7,488 nt of DNA from Bacteroidales bacterium (GTDB lineage: Bacteria > Bacteroidota > Bacteroidia > Bacteroidales > UBA12077). Location: positions 1 through 7,488 of the forward strand of contig JASGMZ010000148.1 of the NCBI GenBank assembly GCA_030156305.1, written 5' to 3'. The notes below the pieces were generated by a model, which saw only the letters and a list, made by a program, of their open reading frames with translations, was not told where the DNA came from and did not search any database. A program made the position numbers and the translations under genes. Shown here in pieces: positions 5,010-7,488 of the stretch; the first letter of the stretch is position 1; every line of letters starts with the position of its first letter.

Positions 5010-5966
5010 TTATTTTTCTGATTCCCAAACCAATGCTGCGGCTCCTAAAATAGCGGCATCATTTTCGGGTAATGATGAGGAAAGTAATTTGACTTTGTTT
5101 TTATAAATAGGGAAATTAAATTCTTCCATATATTTTTTAGTGGGTTCAAAAATTAATTTTCCTGCGTTGGCCATACCCCCTGCCAGAAAAATTGCTTCGG
5201 GGCTTAAAATGGTAACAGCATCTGCCAGTTTCATCCCCAGAATTCTACCGGTAAATTCAAAGGCATCCATAGCGAGTTGATCTCCATTCATGGCGGCTTT
5301 ATATATTTGTTCCGAGGTAATCTCGTTATAAGAATAATCCCGCAAAACGCTATCCATTTTTGCTTTGGATAATAATTTAACCACCGTACGTTTTAATCCG
5401 GTAGCCGAAACGTATGTTTCCAGACACCCTCTTTTTCCGCATCCGCACTCTCTGCCATCGTGGAAAACGGTGGTATGTCCAAACTCCCCGGCAAAACCAT
5501 CGTGGCCTAAAATCAACTTTCCGTTGGCAACAAAACCGCTTCCCAGTCCTGTTCCAAGGGTTATGGTAATAAAATTTTTCATGTTTTTTGCTCCTCCATA
5601 AGTCATCTCACCAACAGCAGCAGCATTGGCATCATTGGTAAGATAAACGGGAAGGTTAATCTTTTGAGACAATAGATCGGTAATGGGAACAATCCCTTTC
5701 CAGCTTAAATTGGGAGCATTTTCAATGGTGCCTTTGTAGTAATTACCATTTGGGGCACCAATGCCTACTCCTGTTAATGTATGTTTCGAGTCAAGTCCGG
5801 CAGTGGCATGATTAATACGTTCTGATAAATAAACGATAAATTCGCTAATATCCTGGTAATTTTTGGTGGGAAAGGATTCTCTTAACTTAATATCTCCATT
5901 TTCGCTTACCACTCCATACGAAACGGTTGTTCCTCCAATGTCTATTCCAACAGCTAATTTTTGCAT
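5010..5966 (-). CDS. ROK family sugar kinase (glucokinase-like)
   Basis: Cytoplasmic ATP-dependent sugar kinase of the ROK family; likely substrates are glucose or another hexose such as fructose or an N-acetyl sugar. The phosphate-binding loop GIDIGGTT is at residues 7-14. The catalytic base is Asp112 in TNDANAAAVGE. The second phosphate motif is LGTGLGSG (137-144). The ROK zinc site comprises His164 in EFGH and the Cys174, Cys176 and Cys181 cluster in CGCGKRGC, followed by E183. The 318-residue length is normal for ROK kinases. There is no N-terminal helix-turn-helix, so it is an enzyme rather than a NagC/Mlc-type repressor. It begins at ATG 5966, is divergent from the PsiE-like gene and convergent with the ketosynthase. 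Only a weak AT-only hairpin (4994-5011) sits in the 17-bp convergent gap. Confidence 0.93.
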   Translation of the reverse strand: MQKLAVGIDIGGTTVSYGVVSENGDIKLRESFPTKNYQDISEFIVYLSERINHATAGLDSKHTLTGVGIGAPNGNYYKGTIENAPNLSWKGIVPITDLLSQKINLPVYLTNDANAAAVGEMTYGGAKNMKNFITITLGTGLGSGFVANGKLILGHDGFAGEFGHTTVFHDGRECGCGKRGCLETYVSATGLKRTVVKLLSKAKMDSVLRDYSYNEITSEQIYKAAMNGDQLAMDAFEFTGRILGMKLADAVTILSPEAIFLAGGMANAGKLIFEPTKKYMEEFNFPIYKNKVKLLSSSLPENDAAILGAAALVWESEK

Positions 5967-6004
5967 AGGATGTAATTGTTTTATATTAAAAAGTATTACC
6001 CTTA

Positions 6005-6041
6005 CAAAAATACGAATATTGATTTGGATTTGTTATCTTTA
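6005..6041. promoter_or_regulatory. Divergent promoter region, kinase / PsiE-like gene
   Basis: The 100-bp divergent gap holds a -7-like element for each gene. On the minus strand TATTTTTG (complement of 6005-6012) fits TAnnTTTG exactly, 38 bases before the kinase start. On the plus strand TATCTTTA (6034-6041) fits all but the last base, 25 bases before the PsiE-like start. Neither has a TTTG at the expected 18-21 nt spacing, so both assignments are weak. Confidence 0.35.
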
Positions 6042-6066
6042 AATCAATTTTTAAAAAGAACGTGTT

Positions 6067-6540
6067 ATGAATAAGCTTGCAAGAAAAGTAGAAAAAATTA
6101 TTATTTATTCATTAATTATTATGATGGCAGGAATATTAATACTTGCTACAATTGAATTGGGATATTATTTAATTCGAAGTATTATTCATTCCGATTATTT
6201 CCTGATCGATCTGGATGAATTGATGGATTTGTTTGGTGTTTTTATGCTGGTTTTAATTGGTATTGAGCTTTTAGATACTATTAAAGTGTATTTGCAAAGT
6301 AATATTGTGCATGTTGAAGTGGTTGTACTGGTAGCTATAATTGCCCTGGCACGAAAAGTAATAGCTTTAAAAGCAGAGAATATGAGTGGTGACAAGATTA
6401 TTGGTATAGGCGTTTTGATTGTTGCGCTTGGCCTAACTTATTACCTGATTAAAAGAGCCGGTTTGATGGCCTGTAAAATGGATGATGACAAGGCAGACCC
6501 CAGGGAAGTGCTGGGGAAAGGAGATGAAAAGGAAATATAA
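6067..6540 (+). CDS. PsiE-like small integral membrane protein
   Basis: A 157-residue inner-membrane protein with four predicted hydrophobic segments, at about residues 11-38, 55-72, 80-102 and 111-128, and a charged cytoplasmic-looking tail (136-157, rich in D, K and E). The central block FGVFMLVLIGIELLDTI, followed by HVEVVVLVAIIALARKV (residues 82-98), matches my recollection of the phosphate-starvation-inducible PsiE family. Its biochemical function is unknown. The E. coli protein is named for induction by phosphate starvation, and nothing in this neighbourhood shows that control. The start is ATG 6067, preceded by an A-rich AAAAAGAAC stretch. It is probably monocistronic, since the next gene lies on the opposite strand. 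I am fairly sure of the family and not of the role. Confidence 0.8.
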   Translation: MNKLARKVEKIIIYSLIIMMAGILILATIELGYYLIRSIIHSDYFLIDLDELMDLFGVFMLVLIGIELLDTIKVYLQSNIVHVEVVVLVAIIALARKVIALKAENMSGDKIIGIGVLIVALGLTYYLIKRAGLMACKMDDDKADPREVLGKGDEKEI

Positions 6541-6622
6541 AAGTAATCAATGGAAAGAAGCTGATTTAGAGATTTAAAAATTTATTTCCGGCCTTGATTA
6601 TTGATGTATTTTGTACTTTTTT

Positions 6623-6645
6623 GGTTTATCAAGACTTTGTATAAT
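6623..6645 (+). repeat. 23-nt sequence also present at 22-43
   Basis: The stretch GGTTTATCAAGACTTTG followed by TATAAT matches 22-43 with one inserted base and one substitution. Here it lies between the convergent ends of the PsiE-like and methyltransferase genes. At 22-43 it lies in the gene-free left end. It is not self-complementary. It contains TTTG and TATAAT, but no gene follows on this strand at 6645. Confidence 0.5.
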
Positions 6646-6650
6646 ACAAT

Positions 6651-6669
6651 GGTTAAAAGAGTTTTCACC
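6651..6669. terminator. Weak hairpin at the convergent gene ends
   Basis: GGTTAAAA (6651-6658) pairs with TTTTCACC (6662-6669) with one mismatch around a 3-nt loop. It overlaps the last codons of the methyltransferase gene (stop at 6665-6667 on the minus strand). It could help terminate either gene, but no T-run follows closely on either strand. Confidence 0.25.
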
Positions 6670-7309
6670 CTTTCTTCCGAATCAATGTCAATCCGTCCCG
6701 TAAGGGGATAATTACTTTTTCAATACGATTGTCTTTTGTAATTAATTCGTTAAATGCAAAAATTCCTTTGGTATATTCATCATCAGGCGATTCTAATTCA
6801 ATTACCTTTCTGCTCCAAAGTACATTATCGGCTAAAATAAACCCGCCGGGTTTTACATATTCGAAAATGGATTGGTAGTATTTTAAATATTCACGTTTAT
6901 CGCCATCAATAAAAACCAAATCAAACGTTTCGTCTATTTTTGGAATCATTTCCAGTGCGTTGCCAATGTGCAGTTTTATTTTATTTTCCAGTCCGGCCTT
7001 TTTGAAATATTTCTGGATAATTTTTTCCAGTTCATCATTTAATTCTATGGTATGAAGTACGCCGTTATTTTTTAATCCTTTTGCAAGACAAATGGCCGAA
7101 TAACCAGTATAAGTACCTATTTCAAGAATTTTTTGTGGCCGGATCATCTTGCTTATCATTTCCAGTATTTTTCCCTGCAAATGTCCCGACAACATGCGTG
7201 GGCGTAAAATTTTTAAATTTGTCTCGCGATTCAGCTCTGCAAGAACCGGATCTTCAGGGTCGGAATGGTTTAGAATGTAATCTTCTATATGAAAATAAAA
7301 ATCAGACAT
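6665..7309 (-). CDS. Class I SAM-dependent O-methyltransferase (COMT-like)
   Basis: A 214-residue methyltransferase of the metal-dependent catechol/caffeoyl-CoA O-methyltransferase family, which transfers a methyl group from SAM to a hydroxyl, usually on a catechol-like small molecule. SAM motif I is ILEIGTYTGYSA (61-72), and the acidic residue after strand 2 is Glu89 in HTIEL. The divalent-metal ligands expected for the family are present: Asp135 in VFIDGDKREY, then Asp161 and Asn162 in LADNVLWSRKV. No signal peptide is seen, so it is cytosolic. The length is typical for the bacterial branch. ATG 7309 is the most likely start, although the sequence ahead of it (AATCATCCCC) has no purine-rich binding site. 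The substrate cannot be told from the sequence, and no biosynthetic neighbours are visible. Confidence 0.92.
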   Translation of the reverse strand: MSDFYFHIEDYILNHSDPEDPVLAELNRETNLKILRPRMLSGHLQGKILEMISKMIRPQKILEIGTYTGYSAICLAKGLKNNGVLHTIELNDELEKIIQKYFKKAGLENKIKLHIGNALEMIPKIDETFDLVFIDGDKREYLKYYQSIFEYVKPGGFILADNVLWSRKVIELESPDDEYTKGIFAFNELITKDNRIEKVIIPLRDGLTLIRKKG

Positions 7310-7324
7310 GGGGATGATTTTTAA

Positions 7325-7349
7325 AAGTCTAAAGTGCCTTAAATGCCTA
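7325..7349. repeat. Short degenerate tandem repeat upstream of the methyltransferase
   Basis: Three imperfect units run head to tail: AAGTCTA (7325-7331), AAGTGCCTTA (7332-7341) and AATGCCTA (7342-7349). They share an AA(G)TgCCTA core. The repeat lies within 40 bases upstream of the methyltransferase start and probably overlaps its leader or promoter, where copy-number change could alter expression. Confidence 0.4.
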
Positions 7350-7382
7350 AAAAATTAGAAAATGTTTAATTTTTTTTTGTAA

Positions 7383-7441
7383 AAAAATTGTAACTAATCA
7401 GTGCTAAAATTAAAAAAAATCAACTGATATTAACAATTTTT
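7383..7441. repeat. Long imperfect inverted repeat in AT-rich DNA
   Basis: AAAAATTGT (7383-7391) pairs perfectly with ACAATTTTT (7433-7441), and ATCAGT (7397-7402) pairs perfectly with ACTGAT (7423-7428). A small internal loop (5 and 4 nt) separates these pairings, and the apical loop is 20 nt. The structure sits 9 bases before a DnaA box, in a stretch that is almost entirely A and T. Confidence 0.55.
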
Positions 7442-7450
7442 GTTTTGTTT

Positions 7451-7459
7451 TGTGGATAA
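7451..7459 (-). promoter_or_regulatory. DnaA box (exact consensus)
   Basis: TGTGGATAA is the exact reverse complement of the DnaA box TTATCCACA. It follows a TTTTG-repeat tract (7437-7452) and the AT-rich inverted repeat. A nearby replication origin or an autoregulated dnaA promoter starting beyond 7488 would both fit. A single 9-mer may also occur by chance, and no second box is visible before the window ends. Confidence 0.45.
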
Positions 7460-7488
7460 CTTGTGAAATTTCAAAGTTTTAAACCTCA

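Noticed and set aside
4993..5011. Shared terminator between the ketosynthase and the kinase
   Set aside because: Only a 5-bp A/T stem can form in the 17-bp gap, too weak to call.
5365..5601. 78-codon open frame opposite the ROK kinase
   Set aside because: It lies opposite the zinc-site and phosphate-motif coding region of a conserved gene, and its composition looks like an antisense artefact.
6195..6395. Minus-strand 66-codon frame inside the PsiE-like gene
   Set aside because: It is antisense to hydrophobic codons of the PsiE-like frame and is low-complexity Ser/Thr/Ile rich, as expected from an antisense shadow.

Overview
The window looks like AT-rich chromosome of a Bacteroidota bacterium, probably Bacteroidales/Marinilabiliales-like. 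The proteins read like Bacteroides-type homologues from memory (no search was possible). Two promoters fit the Bacteroidota -33 TTTG / -7 TAnnTTTG pattern with 18-19 nt spacers, and the Shine-Dalgarno signals are weak and A-rich.

Layout. Positions 1-425 hold no convincing gene but carry one GC-rich palindromic repeat (family B). A promoter and ribosome binding site then lead into mutS (482-3100, TTG start), the mismatch-recognition ATPase of DNA repair. A second promoter (3132-3161) drives a small tRNA cluster: tRNA-Gly(GCC) at 3271-3346 and tRNA-Leu(TAA) at 3530-3615, closed by a strong intrinsic terminator (3619-3660). A FabH-like ketoacyl-ACP synthase III (3916-4992) follows. It converges on a ROK-family sugar kinase (5010-5966, minus strand). 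Divergent from the kinase is a small PsiE-like four-helix membrane protein (6067-6540). A class I O-methyltransferase (6665-7309, minus strand) comes next. The last 180 bases are very AT-rich, with a long imperfect inverted repeat and an exact DnaA box, so an origin or a dnaA gene could lie just outside the window.

The protein genes are ordinary housekeeping or metabolic genes and do not form one pathway. The unusual part is the tRNA cluster. Each tRNA gene is preceded by a degenerate copy of a tRNA 5' half of the same amino-acid type. In both copies the D-loop is replaced or interrupted by the same roughly 36-nt palindromic repeat (family A), while the D-stem still pairs. tRNA-Gly is also followed by a copy of its own T-arm/acceptor 3' end, split by a palindrome of family B. 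Two palindrome families are therefore embedded at specific places inside tRNA gene fragments. This is the best candidate here for an undescribed element: either a tRNA-targeting palindromic mobile unit or a structured tRNA-like leader. The copies and insert positions are read directly from the sequence; the mechanism is inference.
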